Shown: piece after piece, positions 24,764-34,226 of the stretch
Layout: every line of letters starts with the position of its first letter
How positions within the stretch are numbered: the stretch's first letter is position 1
DNA from: Streptomyces angustmyceticus
GTDB taxonomy: Bacteria > Actinomycetota > Actinomycetes > Streptomycetales > Streptomycetaceae
Length of the DNA stretch: 64,000 nt
Assembly: GCF_019933235.1 (NCBI RefSeq)
Contig: NZ_CP082945.1
Span: 1,054,001 to 1,118,000, forward strand
Direction of reading: 5' to 3'
Made by a program: the position numbers and the translations under genes
The notes under the pieces: model-generated
Seen by the model: the letters and a program-made list of their open reading frames with translations, nothing else
What the model was told of the DNA's origin: nothing
Databases searched by the model: none

Positions 24764-25014
24764 GTCTGACCGACCTGAACGTGATGGGTCTGCACAGCCC
24801 GGCCTCGGCCATCACCTCAGCGATCATCTTCAACGCGGTCATCATCGTCGCGCTAATCCCGCTGGCGCTGCGCGGCGTGCGCTACACCCCTGCGTCGGCC
24901 CACGACCTGCTCCGCCGCAATCTCACCCGCTACGGACTCGGCGGCCTCGTCGCCCCGTTCATCGGCATCAGACTCATCGACCTTCTCGTCTCCCACATCC
25001 CGGGCCTGGGCTGA
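24764..25014 (+). pseudogene. kdpB C-terminal remnant
   Basis: The translation contains [40 protein letters not shown] and [20 protein letters not shown] to a natural stop. These are the last two membrane helices of the potassium-transporting ATPase B subunit. All catalytic domains are missing, and no kdpA, kdpC or kdpDE is nearby. Confidence 0.85.
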
Positions 25015-25071
25015 GCGGTTGGGCGATACCGCACGAACGGAAGACGGTGACAGTCAACAGCGCACACACGC

Positions 25072-25426
25072 GGTGGCCCTCGCCGGCTCCGGCCCGACGA
25101 CGGTCATGTTCGTCCCTGGCACCAACGTCCATGCCGCCTCTTCGCTGCCGCTGGCCGCGGCCCTGATCACCGCCGGCTATCGGGTCCTGCTGATGGACGC
25201 CCGGGCCAGCCCGGTCTTCATGCGGACGAACGCATCTTCTTCAACAACCAGTTGCCCTTGTACGGAGCGTGGCCGAGCGAGCTGATCGAGAAGGCATCCG
25301 CGGCGGCTCGGTCCGGCAGCGCGCGGCACACTCGGCGCCGAGCTGGGTCTGGTCCCCGGGGCCGGACACCTCGTGATCGAAGAACGCCCCGCCCATCTGA
25401 CCGCTTTGCTGGACGGGACGGCATAG
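25072..25426 (+). pseudogene. Alpha/beta-hydrolase remnant
   Basis: The N-terminal part TTVMFVPGTNVHAASSLPLA followed by ALITAGYRVLLMDAR is the first strand-helix of an alpha/beta hydrolase. After a frame change the C-terminal catalytic-His block appears as LGLVPGAGHLVIEERPAHLT. The nucleophile region between is missing. Confidence 0.6.
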
Positions 25427-25557
25427 AGGCTTGGCATGGGACGAGCCGGCGTCAGCGGAGCACACTGAGAGCCACCCGGTTCCGTCCATACGCAACCTTG
25501 ACGACGAGCTGGTGTGCGCACCGGAACCGTGCGTCCGGTCGAGACAATCTTGATGAC

Positions 25558-27473
25558 GTGACGTCAACTCTCCACCCACGAATGCCCTTTGGGCAACGGT
25601 CCGGGCACATGGTGATCTGCGGCGACGACGGGCTCGCCCACCGGCTGGCCGTAACCCTGGACGGAGTGTGCGGCGAGGTGGTCACCGTCGTGCTGCCCTC
25701 GCGGCGCGACGGGCACGCGCCGGAGATCGCGGCGCTACACCGTGATCCGCAGTCGCCGGTCGAACTGTTGGTGGCCGCCGGCCCCGACGAGCAGACGCTG
25801 CGTGCCGCGGGGGTCGAGCGGGCGGCCGCGCTCGCTCTCACCTACCGCGACGACCAGGTCAATGTGACCGCCGCGCTGCTGGCCCGCACCCTCAACCCGA
25901 CGATCCGCCTGGTCATCCGGATGTACCACCGCGAGCGGGGCAGCCACCTCGAACGGCTGCTGGACCGGGCAGTGTTGGCGCTCGACCGGTCTGACGACGC
26001 GTCGCTGGACATGTCGGCCACCGTGCTGTCCGACACCGATACCGCGGTGCCCGAGCTGGTGGCCGCCGCCGCGGTCGGGCAGGGGCACACCCTCCAGGTG
26101 GAGGGGCAGGTGTTCCGCGGCGTGGTACGCCCCGCGCGGATGCCGTCCCAGTCCGCCGACCTGGCCACGCTGGCCGTGCTCTCCGGCGCCCACCAGGACG
26201 ACCCGGCAAGCGAGGACAGCCACGAGACGCCTGGTGAAGAGGGCACTCAGCTGCTGCCCGACACCTTCACCGCCTATCACCGGCAGTTCACCCACGGCCG
26301 GCTGATGTTGGAGGAGGTCACCCACCACCATCGGCCCGAGGCTCCGCCGCGCGACCGGCGCAGCTACGGAGCCTGGCTGCGGGACCGGCTCGCGCATCTG
26401 CCGTGGAAGGTGTTCCTCTCCCGCGAGGTCCTCGCGGTCTTCGGCGCGCTGGCCGCGATCATGCTGGTGCTGGCCGTCGCCACGGCCATCGCCGAGACCG
26501 GCCCGCTGTGGAAATCGCTGTATCTGCCGCTGCTGGGCATCTTCACGATGGGCGACCCGGCGACGGACGAGACCCCCGCCCGCCGCGTACTGCAACTGAT
26601 CGCCGGCTTCGTCGGACTGGCCGTACTGCCGCTGGTGGTGGCCGCGACGATGAACGCCACCGAAGCCTTCCGCAAGGGCTCCGTGGGGCACCCGCCGGCC
26701 GAGGACCTGGCCGACCACATCGTGCTCGTCGGCCTCGGAAAGATCGGCACCCGCGTGCTGGCCCAACTGCGCACCACCGCCCACCAGATGGTCGTCATAG
26801 AGCGTGATCCGCACGCCGGGGTGTCGCCCTCGCCCGCGAACTCGGCGTTCCCCTGCTGCTGGAGGACGCCGGCGCCCCTGGGGTTCTCGGACGTGCCCGG
26901 ATCCGCCGGAGCAAGTCCCCCCTCGCGCTCACCCGGGAGGACGGTGAGAACCTCGACATCGTCATGGCCGCGCGCGAGGCCAACCCTCAAGTCCGGGTGG
27001 TGATGCGGCTCTACGACGATGATTTCGCCGCCACCGTCTCCCGCACGATGCGTGCCTCCTACCCCGACGCCACCACCCGCAGCCGAAGCGTGTCGGCCCT
27101 CGCCGCGCCGTCGTTCGCGGCAGCGATGATGGGCCGTCATGTCCTGGGTGTCATGCCGGTCGAACGTGGCTCCCTCCTCTTCACCACCGTGGATGTCGCC
27201 GGCCACCCCGAACTGGAGGGCCGCTCCCTTCACCATGCCTTCCGCGAGAACGAGTGGCGCGTCCTGGCCGTGGGCTCCGCTCTTGAGCCGGCTTCTCCCC
27301 GCTCGACGGACACGCTCGGCGGCCTCCGCCTCGACCGTCCCGGCTTCGACTGGCGCCCCCCGCACGGCCGCATGCTGCGCGCGGGCGACCGGGTCGTGGT
27401 CGCATCGACCCGGCGCGGCTTGGACTTCCTCATGACGGGGGTGCAGCCGCATCCGACGGCACCACGCGTCTGA
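25558..27473 (+). pseudogene. TrkA-type NAD-binding channel protein, one frameshift
   Basis: Starts at GTG 25558. The N-terminal RCK/TrkA-N-like domain begins MVICGDDGLAHRLAVTLDG. The middle has two membrane helices around a pore-loop-like segment: FGALAAIMLVLAVATAIAET, LPLLGIFTMGDPATDETPAR, FVGLAVLPLVVAATMNATEA. A second TrkA-N domain starts DHIVLVGLGKIGTRVLAQL. Near 26815 one base is lost or gained, and ENLDIVMAAREANPQVRVVM to the end (TrkA-C-like) is in the other frame. The family gates or forms K+ channels controlled by NAD(H). The break is a single indel in about 638 codons, so a sequencing error is a fair alternative. Confidence 0.75.
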
Positions 27474-28493
27474 AAGGGCCGCCGGATTCAGTGTCGTCAA
27501 CGCGGCACTCGACCGCGTGCGGACGTGCGCTTCGGTGCGCGTTCGCCCGGACGGGTCATGAGGTGACCGCCGGCGGGCTAGCCTCCTTCCGTCCCGTGCC
27601 TGAGTGGAGAGCGCGGGCAGGCCCCGGCCCCGTGACGGGACGCATAACGCCGGGGCCTACCAGTCCGAACGATCTACAGCCGTTCAGGACGGAGCCGTCC
27701 CCGTCCGGTGCACAGAGCGGCGAGTGGAGAGCGTTGCCCCTTGCTCAGGGTGCGCAGCGCGGGCCAGCCGATATCGGGGTGCTGCTGGGGCAGGTCGTCG
27801 ACACGGCTGGTGGAGAACCGGGACGCGTGCGCGAAGTCCCGCATCTGCGGCCCCTATGTCTCGCACGCGGCATCGAGGCGGTCTTTGAGCTGGTTGGCCG
27901 CAGTGGTGGCCTGGCCGGGCACATCCTGTATGGCGGCCGCCGTGCGGCGTGCGGCCCGCGGCCCGTAGCCGGACAGTCCGACCGTGCCCTTCAGCCCGGC
28001 GCGGCCTACCCGCATGCCGGTTCGGGCTCTGGCACGAGCGGCTCGTTCCACACCGCGGGCGAGACTCCCGGTGCCATGGGCCAGGTGCCCGAGGGATCGG
28101 GCGACGCCCGCCGATGGAGGTTCCTGTCATGAAGGCCGCACGCACACGCCGTTCCTGACCGTCTGCCAGGCGACAATGTGCCCCCGCGCCCGAGGTACGG
28201 ATAAGCCACGGCCTCTTCACACTCACCAGGATGCGCGGCCTGGACGCCGTGGACCAACCGGGGTACGGCATGGGGCGATGGTCTGCTGCGACCCGCGGTG
28301 GTGAAGGTGACGAGGCCGCCGCCCGGACCCGAACCGCCTGGCGCGGCGCCATTGCCTGAGTGGCAACTGCCGTCGAACCAAAGGACACTGCCCTTCGGGA
28401 CACTGCCCGAAGAGACAATACCGTCCCATTACGCCCCCTCATAAGCTCCATGACGTCAGCTTCGACAACCCATGCGAAGAGGGGGATTCCCGC
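27474..28493. other. About 1 kb without an intact gene
   Basis: A minus-strand piece near 27860-28000 reads LKGTVGLSGYGPRAARRTAA and AIQDVPGQATTAANQLKDRL, probably the end of a lost coding sequence. Other frames are low-complexity. Short tandem-like copies of 'gacactgccc' occur at 28383-28410 ahead of the next gene. Confidence 0.45.
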
Positions 28494-28991
28494 GTGACCA
28501 TCAGGACCGCGATACGCAGGACCACGACGCTTGCTCTGTTCAGCTCTGTCTTCCTCGGCGGCCTCGCCGGGACCGGCGTCGCCGCCGCCCCGGCCGCCCC
28601 GGCTGCCCCGGCCGCCTCCGTCCGTCAGTGCAAGGGCGAGTTCAAGCACTCCGTCTCCAACGTGAAGTTCTCCCGCATGCCCAACGGCCGGCTCACCTGG
28701 AGCTTCAAACTGACCGCTGCGGCGAAGAGGAACCTCGGCTCCCTGGTCAGGGTCTCTATGCCGCAAGCCTTCGTCTCCGGCCACGAGATCAACCCGCCCT
28801 ACGGTCCCCACACCCGCTCGAGCAGCTACGACTTCCACTCGAGCATCAAGAGCTACCAGCGCAAGGGCAGCGGCCATAACTTCACCATCAAGACCAACGA
28901 CGAGATCAGCTTCTTCTGGCTGGTGAAGAGCATCAGCCACCCGAGGTCAGGGGCCTACCGCACGATCACCTGCAAGGTACCCTCGGCCTGA
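28494..28991 (+). CDS. Small secreted protein of unknown function, 165 aa
   Basis: GTG start behind a purine-rich ribosome site (GAGGGGGA). A Sec signal peptide (TTTLALFSSVFLGGLAGTGV) is followed by an Ala/Pro linker (AAPAAPAAPAAS). The mature part, beginning VRQCKGEFKHSVSNVKFS, has only two cysteines, near its start and end (TCKVPSA), suited to one disulfide. It has a high Ser/Thr/Lys/His content and predicted beta structure (GRLTWSFKLT, DEISFFWLVKSI). No known enzyme motif. The next gene follows on the same strand and may be co-expressed. Confidence 0.65.
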   Translation: MTIRTAIRRTTTLALFSSVFLGGLAGTGVAAAPAAPAAPAASVRQCKGEFKHSVSNVKFSRMPNGRLTWSFKLTAAAKRNLGSLVRVSMPQAFVSGHEINPPYGPHTRSSSYDFHSSIKSYQRKGSGHNFTIKTNDEISFFWLVKSISHPRSGAYRTITCKVPSA

Positions 28992-29026
28992 TCCCGCACG
29001 CGGGGACAGAAGGGGAGATGAGCCGG

Positions 29027-29407
29027 ATGAAGAACGTTCCCGTTCTGGGCGGACGCCACGAGCTGACCATCGAGGGCTTCGCCGCCACCACCGAACACAT
29101 GGAGCTGCGCTACCACCTCACTCCCCCTCTTCCCCAGAGCGAACCCGACGAGGAGAACGAGGTCGGCGACCACGAACCGTACGTCTTCCTCGCCCTGGAA
29201 GCGCTCGACGACGTCGGCAACGAATACCTCGATTCGGGAGGAGCCTTCGGCCTCTCACCCGATGGGAGCGCCACCGAGGGTTCCCTCTCGGTGCAGCCCG
29301 GACCGTACGCGAACGCCCGTTCGGTCACCCTGCATCTCACACTGTTCGACGGCACACGCGAGGAAACCCACACCTTCACGTTCCCCCTCGAAGCCGCCGC
29401 CGGATAG
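29027..29407 (+). CDS. Hypothetical acidic protein, 126 aa
   Basis: Starts at ATG 29027 because GGGGAG is eight bases upstream; an ATG at 29018 would be too close to it. The sequence is acidic and beta-rich: VLGGRHELTIEGFAATTEHM, ELRYHLTPPLP, PYVFLALEALDDVGNEYLD, SVTLHLTLFDGTREETHTFT. It reads like a single cytosolic beta-sandwich domain without cysteines or catalytic motifs. Family not recognised. A strong terminator follows 14 bases downstream. Confidence 0.65.
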   Translation: MKNVPVLGGRHELTIEGFAATTEHMELRYHLTPPLPQSEPDEENEVGDHEPYVFLALEALDDVGNEYLDSGGAFGLSPDGSATEGSLSVQPGPYANARSVTLHLTLFDGTREETHTFTFPLEAAAG

Positions 29408-29420
29408 CACACGAGCACTC

Positions 29421-29462
29421 GCGGCTCAGCGGCCCTCCCACAGGGGAAGGCCGCTGAGCCGC
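29421..29462 (+). terminator. 14-bp perfect terminator stem
   Basis: GCGGCTCAGCGGCC (29421-29434) pairs with GGCCGCTGAGCCGC (29449-29462). It lies just after the acidic hypothetical gene and also faces the LuxR remnant on the other strand, so it may be bidirectional. Confidence 0.75.
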
Positions 29463-29475
29463 CCAGGGCCGTCGG

Positions 29476-29700
29476 TCACGAGGCGGACGGCAGCGGTGGA
29501 TCCACAGCCGCCGTCGCCGCGTGGCGGCATTCGCAGTGCGTGTCGGCGCACAGCGCGTGGTGAACGAGTACGGAGAGCACCACGGCCTGTAACCGCGTCT
29601 GCTGACCCAGCTTGTCCGAGATCCGCGCGATGTGGGCCTTCACCGTCCGCTCCGCGATGCGCAGCTCCCGGGCCACACCGCTGCTTCGGTGCCGCTTGAG
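29476..29700 (-). pseudogene. LuxR-family HTH remnant
   Basis: Only the DNA-binding end is left: VARELRIAERTVKAHIARIS followed by DKLGQQTRLQAVVLSVLVHH. This is the GerE/LuxR helix-turn-helix of NarL-type response regulators. The receiver domain is missing; at about 29700 the sequence switches to an ArsR-like fragment on the opposite strand. Confidence 0.75.
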
Positions 29701-29940
29701 GACCATCGGCGGGTGTTCGCCGTGGCGATGGCGACCCTGCTGGCCGAGTTCAACACCTACCTCGACCGGCCCGGCGCCGGCCCCGCCGCCGATCTGGTGG
29801 GCTACCGCCAGCACGCGATGTGCTCAGCCGGGACGAACTCACCGCGCTGATCGACGAGATGCGCGACGCCTTGGTGCGCCGTATCGCCAATGAGCCCTCA
29901 CCCGAGCGCGCCCGTTACCTGATCGCGACTCGCGTGACCG
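29701..29940 (+). pseudogene. ArsR-like regulator C-terminal remnant
   Basis: VFAVAMATLLAEFNTYLDRP and, after a frame change, LSRDELTALIDEMRDALVRR to ERARYLIATR match the C-terminal half of the long ArsR/HTH regulators common in Streptomyces. The winged helix that would bind DNA is absent. Confidence 0.55.
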
Positions 29941-30096
29941 GCCCCCGACACGCTGTGCGCCACCGTCGAGGAAACGCGGTGGTCCGTGGTGCGACGAGCC
30001 CCGCCACCGAGCGGGCACACTCTGGCGACATCGGAGTCTGCCCGCGCACTTCGCCTCCGCTGCCCTTAGGGAAGACTGCATCATGGCGTACATGTT

Positions 30097-30196
30097 GAAG
30101 CCGAAGAGACACGGCAAGGCATCGTTGCAGGTCAGAGGGCGTTTCCAGGTCAGCAAGTCAGCACAAAGTCAGCATCGGCGGCGCTACGCCGAGAAA
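30097..30196 (+). repeat. Direct repeat A (island boundary)
   Basis: 100 bp that recur at 54662-54761 in the same orientation with five mismatches. It contains the heptamer GTCAGCA three times in GTCAGCAAGTCAGCACAAAG-TCAGCA. Weaker similarity continues for about 100 bp downstream. The two copies bracket the lipolanthine-type cluster. Confidence 0.8.
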
Positions 30197-30628
30197 CAGG
30201 GCCAGCTCCCAGGGCCATAGGGGCACGGCGTGGTCCAGAGCTTCACAGCGTCCGGGGCCGAGGCCCGGTGCCAGTTGTGGGACCAGAGTACAGCTGCCTC
30301 TGGGAGTCCAAACATCCCCAGCTTCAGGTGACATAGCCGGATCGACGAGGTGCCGGGCCCGGGTTGATCGCGTCCAGCGCCGGCCCGGGGACCGCGCCCA
30401 TGACGACGATCGCGACCAGGAGACGGGACAAGGAAGAGCAGATCGCGCGGACGGGCGTCGTCGACAGTGTGCGCAATCGCCGCCGGGGTGGGTGGGCCCG
30501 GTGAACATCCGCTGGTCCGTATACGGCACGTACAGCGCCGAGAGGACCAGGGTTCCGACCGCCACCTCCGTGGCCGCCGCATACCACTGAAAGGTGCCGA
30601 CCCACGGGCTCGGAAGCACCCCCAGGCG

Positions 30629-30835
30629 CCAGAACCGGCGGATCTGTAACTCGATCACCACCCGTCGGTAGCCGACCGTGCTGTCCGCCAGCCGGCGCAC
30701 GTACCGGCTTTGTCCCCTGCCCGAGAGCACTCCACAGCCGGGACAGCCGATCTGCTTCGTCGTGACCCGAGCCCGGACAACCAGAGACTCTATGTCGAGC
30801 ACTACGTTTTCGATCAGAACAACCTCGACCTGGTG
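30629..30835 (-). mobile_element. ISL3-family transposase N-terminal remnant
   Basis: The translation has the ISL3 zinc-binding start: IGCPGCGVLSGRGQSRYVRR followed by LADSTVGYRRVVIELQIRRF. Only about 70 residues remain, without the catalytic domain or ends. It lies between repeat A and the last gene of the cluster. Confidence 0.7.
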
Positions 30836-30910
30836 GAGCCACAGCCCCTGACGCCTGATGTGGGGTTTCACCGGCGCATGTGATCGATCCGTTCGCAACG
30901 GGCACTGGAA

Positions 30911-31618
30911 CTACCGAGACAGGAGATCCATGCCCCTTTCGTACAGCGTCGTGCCAGACAAGAGCAGGAAGCCCACCAGCGCGAAAAGCCACGCCGTGTT
31001 CTCCCGCGCATTGGCCTTGAGCCAGTGGTCGATCCGGCGCAGGGCAGGCTGCACCGCCCGTTGAGAGATGAGGCGGCAGAGCGCCATCAGCATAGCGGGG
31101 GCGATCATGACCACGCAGTACAACGCCAGCACGGCGACTTGTGCAAGCCAAGGACGGTCGCCACGGCCGAGGATATCGATCGCCGCGAGATACGGGAACA
31201 TCGTGGCGATCTCCAGCGCCACAGCCACCAGAGCCACCGCGATCACGCTGCGGGCCGTGGCCGATGCGCCGACCGCCGCCTCCCGCCATCGGGCGAAGCG
31301 CCCCTCCCTCGCTCTCTCACGTCTCAGAAGTCCGTACCAGACCCCGATGAGGATGAGCACTACGCCGCTCACTGCCATCGCCGTGTCCCCGGCGGGCGAG
31401 TCCAATGCAGAACGTAAAGGTTCGCGTACGGCCGACAGTGCGCTCAGCATCAGAACGCCCAGCACCAGATAACCGAAGGCGACGATCAGCAGGTAGCCGA
31501 AGACATTCGCCACCCGCAGCGCACGCGGGGTCAGCAGGAACCAAACCGGAATACCCAGGGTGGACACGCTCAGGGTGTCCACCAGAGCCAACGGGAGAAC
31601 TTGGCCCAGGACGCCCAC
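30911..31618 (-). CDS. GAP-family membrane protein, possible lipopeptide exporter
   Basis: A 235-residue, six-helix membrane protein of the GAP/Sap (LysE-like) group: GQVLPLALVDTLSVSTLGIP with the family's conserved small/polar start, then FGYLLIVAFGYLVLGVLML, VSGVVLILIGVWYGLLRRER and AWLFALVGFLLLSGTTLYER. In mycobacteria Gap and Sap proteins take part in moving glycopeptidolipids and sulfolipids to the cell surface. Its GTG shares one base with the LanKC stop, so the two are translationally coupled. This makes it the only obvious transporter candidate in the cluster; there is no ABC exporter or leader peptidase. Function as exporter is inference. Confidence 0.8.
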   Translation of the reverse strand: MGVLGQVLPLALVDTLSVSTLGIPVWFLLTPRALRVANVFGYLLIVAFGYLVLGVLMLSALSAVREPLRSALDSPAGDTAMAVSGVVLILIGVWYGLLRRERAREGRFARWREAAVGASATARSVIAVALVAVALEIATMFPYLAAIDILGRGDRPWLAQVAVLALYCVVMIAPAMLMALCRLISQRAVQPALRRIDHWLKANARENTAWLFALVGFLLLSGTTLYERGMDLLSR

Positions 31619-34215
31619 TAGAAGACCCCCGGGAGCCAGTTGTCCCGGCGGCCGGAGGCAAATGCCACGCCGGTGAGGACGCCCGCGCTGCCTGTCCGCA
31701 GATCGCTCGACAACTTGAAGTTGCGCGAGCCCGGGAAGTGCAGCTCGCCCTCACGCGGCCGGATCTCGTGCAGGCCCAGCTGCTGCATGTGCCGGGCAAC
31801 GAACGCGCGGGCCTGCTCTTCGGCAAGCTCGCTCCGGGCAAGTGTGGCGAGACCCGCGACGAAGCCCGAACGGCCACGGAACAGACCGCTCTGGACCATG
31901 AGTTCAGGTCCGTTCGCCCGCACCAGATCCAGTACAGAAGCCTGTGCCGAGGTCCAGCCCTCGTGACGGGTGAGCTCCGCCAGAACGAGGGCAGCGCCGC
32001 AGGATCCCACCTCGACATACCCAAGGCTCCTACGCCCCGCATCGTTGAACTGCAGGGAGCCGTCCGCGCACCGTACAAAACCGGAGAGCTCGAACTCCAG
32101 CAGCTCCCGGGCGAGGTCGACCGCGGCGGTATCGCCGGTGCGCAGACCATAACGGTGGACGGCCAGCCCGATGCCCGCGACGCCATGCATCAGGCCGAAG
32201 TGCGACACGTCCGGTTGGCTGGTCTTTTTAAGCTGATCGAGGTATGCCCGTGCCTGCTTGGTGAGTTCGGCACCGAGCTCCTCGGGGAGTCCCTCCGGCA
32301 CCAGCGGGTCGACACCCGATGACATCTCGGACGTGGCCAGGAAGACGCCAGCGAGGCCACTGAAGATACTCAGCCCACTGCCGCGGCGTTCCTTCGCCAG
32401 GCTCGTTTCCACCAGCCATTGGGCATGGTCGTGCCGCCCGGCCTTCCACAGGACGTAACCGGCACCCAGCTCGCTGTCGTAGAGGCCACAATCGAGCCTG
32501 GCGGCCGATTCCCGGCCGCGGACTGCGATCCAGTCAGCCACCTTCTCCGTGAGATCGGGTGCATCGAGGCCCCGGGTGCCCAGCAGTGACCACAGCACTC
32601 CGGACGCCCCCGTGGCCAGGGAGGCCGGGGAGAGGGAGAACCCGGTGAAGTCTCCCCGGAAGAGGCGGTCGGTACGGTCCTGGTCCATGGTGGCCCGAAG
32701 CCCGGTCACGATTTGCGACGCCCAAGTCTCGAATCCGAGCGAGTCGTCGAGGTGGCTGGAGGCGATCCGTACCGGGCCGTCGGCTGCGGTACCCGCGGGT
32801 CGAGCAACGCGTCGGACGCGGTCCGCCCACTCCTGCGGCAGGCCGTACCAGGTCCGACAGGTCTCGACGAGCTGGTGCAGCTTGGCCCCATCCATCCGGA
32901 TCAGGTGGGTGAGGGGCAGGTAGCAGGAGAGTTCCAGCATGCACAGGGCGTACTCGTCCGCGGCTCGCCCGGTCCTGGTCAAGTCGGTGAAACCTGGCGC
33001 ACCGGGGAAGGGCCGCGGAGCATCCTGCGGAAGGCAGGCTTCCAGGTCAATGAGCTTGACATCGAGGTCAGGGGTAACCATCACATTCCCCGTGTGCAGG
33101 TCCCCGAAGACGTAGCCACGATCCCAGATTGCGTCTAGCGTGCCACGGACCTTTCCGACGATGGCGGAGACGTCCTCGCGGTAGGCCCTGATGTCCTCGG
33201 GTGTCGGCGGATCGAACGGATTGGGGCGGACGAGGAAGGGAACCCTGGCGGCGCACCACTCCTGGAGGGTGACCCCTTCGACGTATTCCATCGCAGTGAA
33301 GACATGCGACTGCCAGCTGAATTGATCGTACGCCGCGGGGATTCCGGGCAGTGCGGAGAAGGTCCGCATCGCGTGGTATTCCTTGACGGCCCGGGTGACC
33401 GAGTCGCCGCCTATCAGGTCGTATCCGGCGAAGGGCCGGGCTTCCTTGAGCACCATCTGCCTGCCGGTGTTCCGGTCAGTGGCAAGGTAGACGCCGCCGC
33501 TGTTGGAGAAGTGCAGCGTCTTGTCGATGAGGTACGGGGGAACCGGCCCGTCCGCAGTGGGCACTGGCGGCTTGAACGCGTCCGGGATCTCCACGAACGA
33601 AGGGGCCTTGAACGGCACGGACCTGCGGTCGGGGACGAGGTGACCGTCGGGGTGCTCGAGGGCAAGGATCACCTTGCCCTCGTCGGTGCGGCAGTGCCGA
33701 CGGGTGTAGGCACCGTACCGGACGTGGACGACGCCCCGGTCGATCTGAAGGTCGGACAGGATGCGCGGGCCTTCTGTATCCGCAAGCAGGCCGACGAGCT
33801 CGCCGGCCAGGGCAACGGACTGTTCCTCGGTAGCCGGGTAGAGGGCGAATCCCTTGCCGCTGCCCTGCCGGGGCGCGTACTTGGCGTTGATCAGCCACGC
33901 GTACTCGTACCGTGCCAGGAATTTGAAGGGGACGCTGCGCGCGAAGCAGAACGCCGAGACCTTCTCCACGAGTGTCTCGAAGGTGTCGGGCGTGACGGCG
34001 ACATGAATCTTCCACCCCTGACCGGTGACGGGTTCGCCGCCGGGTCGGCAGACGGTCCAGATGCCATGCTGGGAGTACTGCCACCCGTCAGCGTGAGTGA
34101 CCGGCACGAGCCCGCACCGCATCGCTCGGAACCTGGCATCGTTGGGGTCGGCCTTCCAGCGAGCGATATCGTCGTATGAGTCGGGATCGGTGAAGGTATA
34201 GAAGAAGTGCTCCAT
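31618..34215 (-). CDS. lanKC: Class III lanthipeptide synthetase (LanKC)
   Basis: An 865-residue three-domain enzyme. An N-terminal phospho-Ser/Thr lyase domain (about 1-220) is followed by a Ser/Thr kinase with Lys257 in MVLKEARPFAGYD, catalytic Asp372 in YVFGDLHTGNVMV and metal Asp in VKLIDLEACLP. The C-terminal LanC-like cyclase (about 520-865) has SIFSGLAGVFLA, GLMHGVAGIGLAVHRYG and VEVGSCGAALVLAEL. The full set of zinc ligands found in class I, II and IV cyclases is not visible, which points to class III. It would phosphorylate and eliminate Ser of the precursor and close the (labionin/avionin) ring. ATG at 34215 follows AGAGG. The decarboxylase gene lies directly upstream. Confidence 0.93.
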   Translation of the reverse strand: MEHFFYTFTDPDSYDDIARWKADPNDARFRAMRCGLVPVTHADGWQYSQHGIWTVCRPGGEPVTGQGWKIHVAVTPDTFETLVEKVSAFCFARSVPFKFLARYEYAWLINAKYAPRQGSGKGFALYPATEEQSVALAGELVGLLADTEGPRILSDLQIDRGVVHVRYGAYTRRHCRTDEGKVILALEHPDGHLVPDRRSVPFKAPSFVEIPDAFKPPVPTADGPVPPYLIDKTLHFSNSGGVYLATDRNTGRQMVLKEARPFAGYDLIGGDSVTRAVKEYHAMRTFSALPGIPAAYDQFSWQSHVFTAMEYVEGVTLQEWCAARVPFLVRPNPFDPPTPEDIRAYREDVSAIVGKVRGTLDAIWDRGYVFGDLHTGNVMVTPDLDVKLIDLEACLPQDAPRPFPGAPGFTDLTRTGRAADEYALCMLELSCYLPLTHLIRMDGAKLHQLVETCRTWYGLPQEWADRVRRVARPAGTAADGPVRIASSHLDDSLGFETWASQIVTGLRATMDQDRTDRLFRGDFTGFSLSPASLATGASGVLWSLLGTRGLDAPDLTEKVADWIAVRGRESAARLDCGLYDSELGAGYVLWKAGRHDHAQWLVETSLAKERRGSGLSIFSGLAGVFLATSEMSSGVDPLVPEGLPEELGAELTKQARAYLDQLKKTSQPDVSHFGLMHGVAGIGLAVHRYGLRTGDTAAVDLARELLEFELSGFVRCADGSLQFNDAGRRSLGYVEVGSCGAALVLAELTRHEGWTSAQASVLDLVRANGPELMVQSGLFRGRSGFVAGLATLARSELAEEQARAFVARHMQQLGLHEIRPREGELHFPGSRNFKLSSDLRTGSAGVLTGVAFASGRRDNWLPGVF

Positions 34216-34226
34216 GCCCAACCTCT

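Noticed and set aside
31618..34215. Class IV (LanL) lanthipeptide synthetase
   Set aside because: Kinase and lyase domains fit both classes, but the LanC part lacks the full zinc-ligand set expected of class IV, and the S-x-x-S-x-x-C precursor with LanD fits class III.
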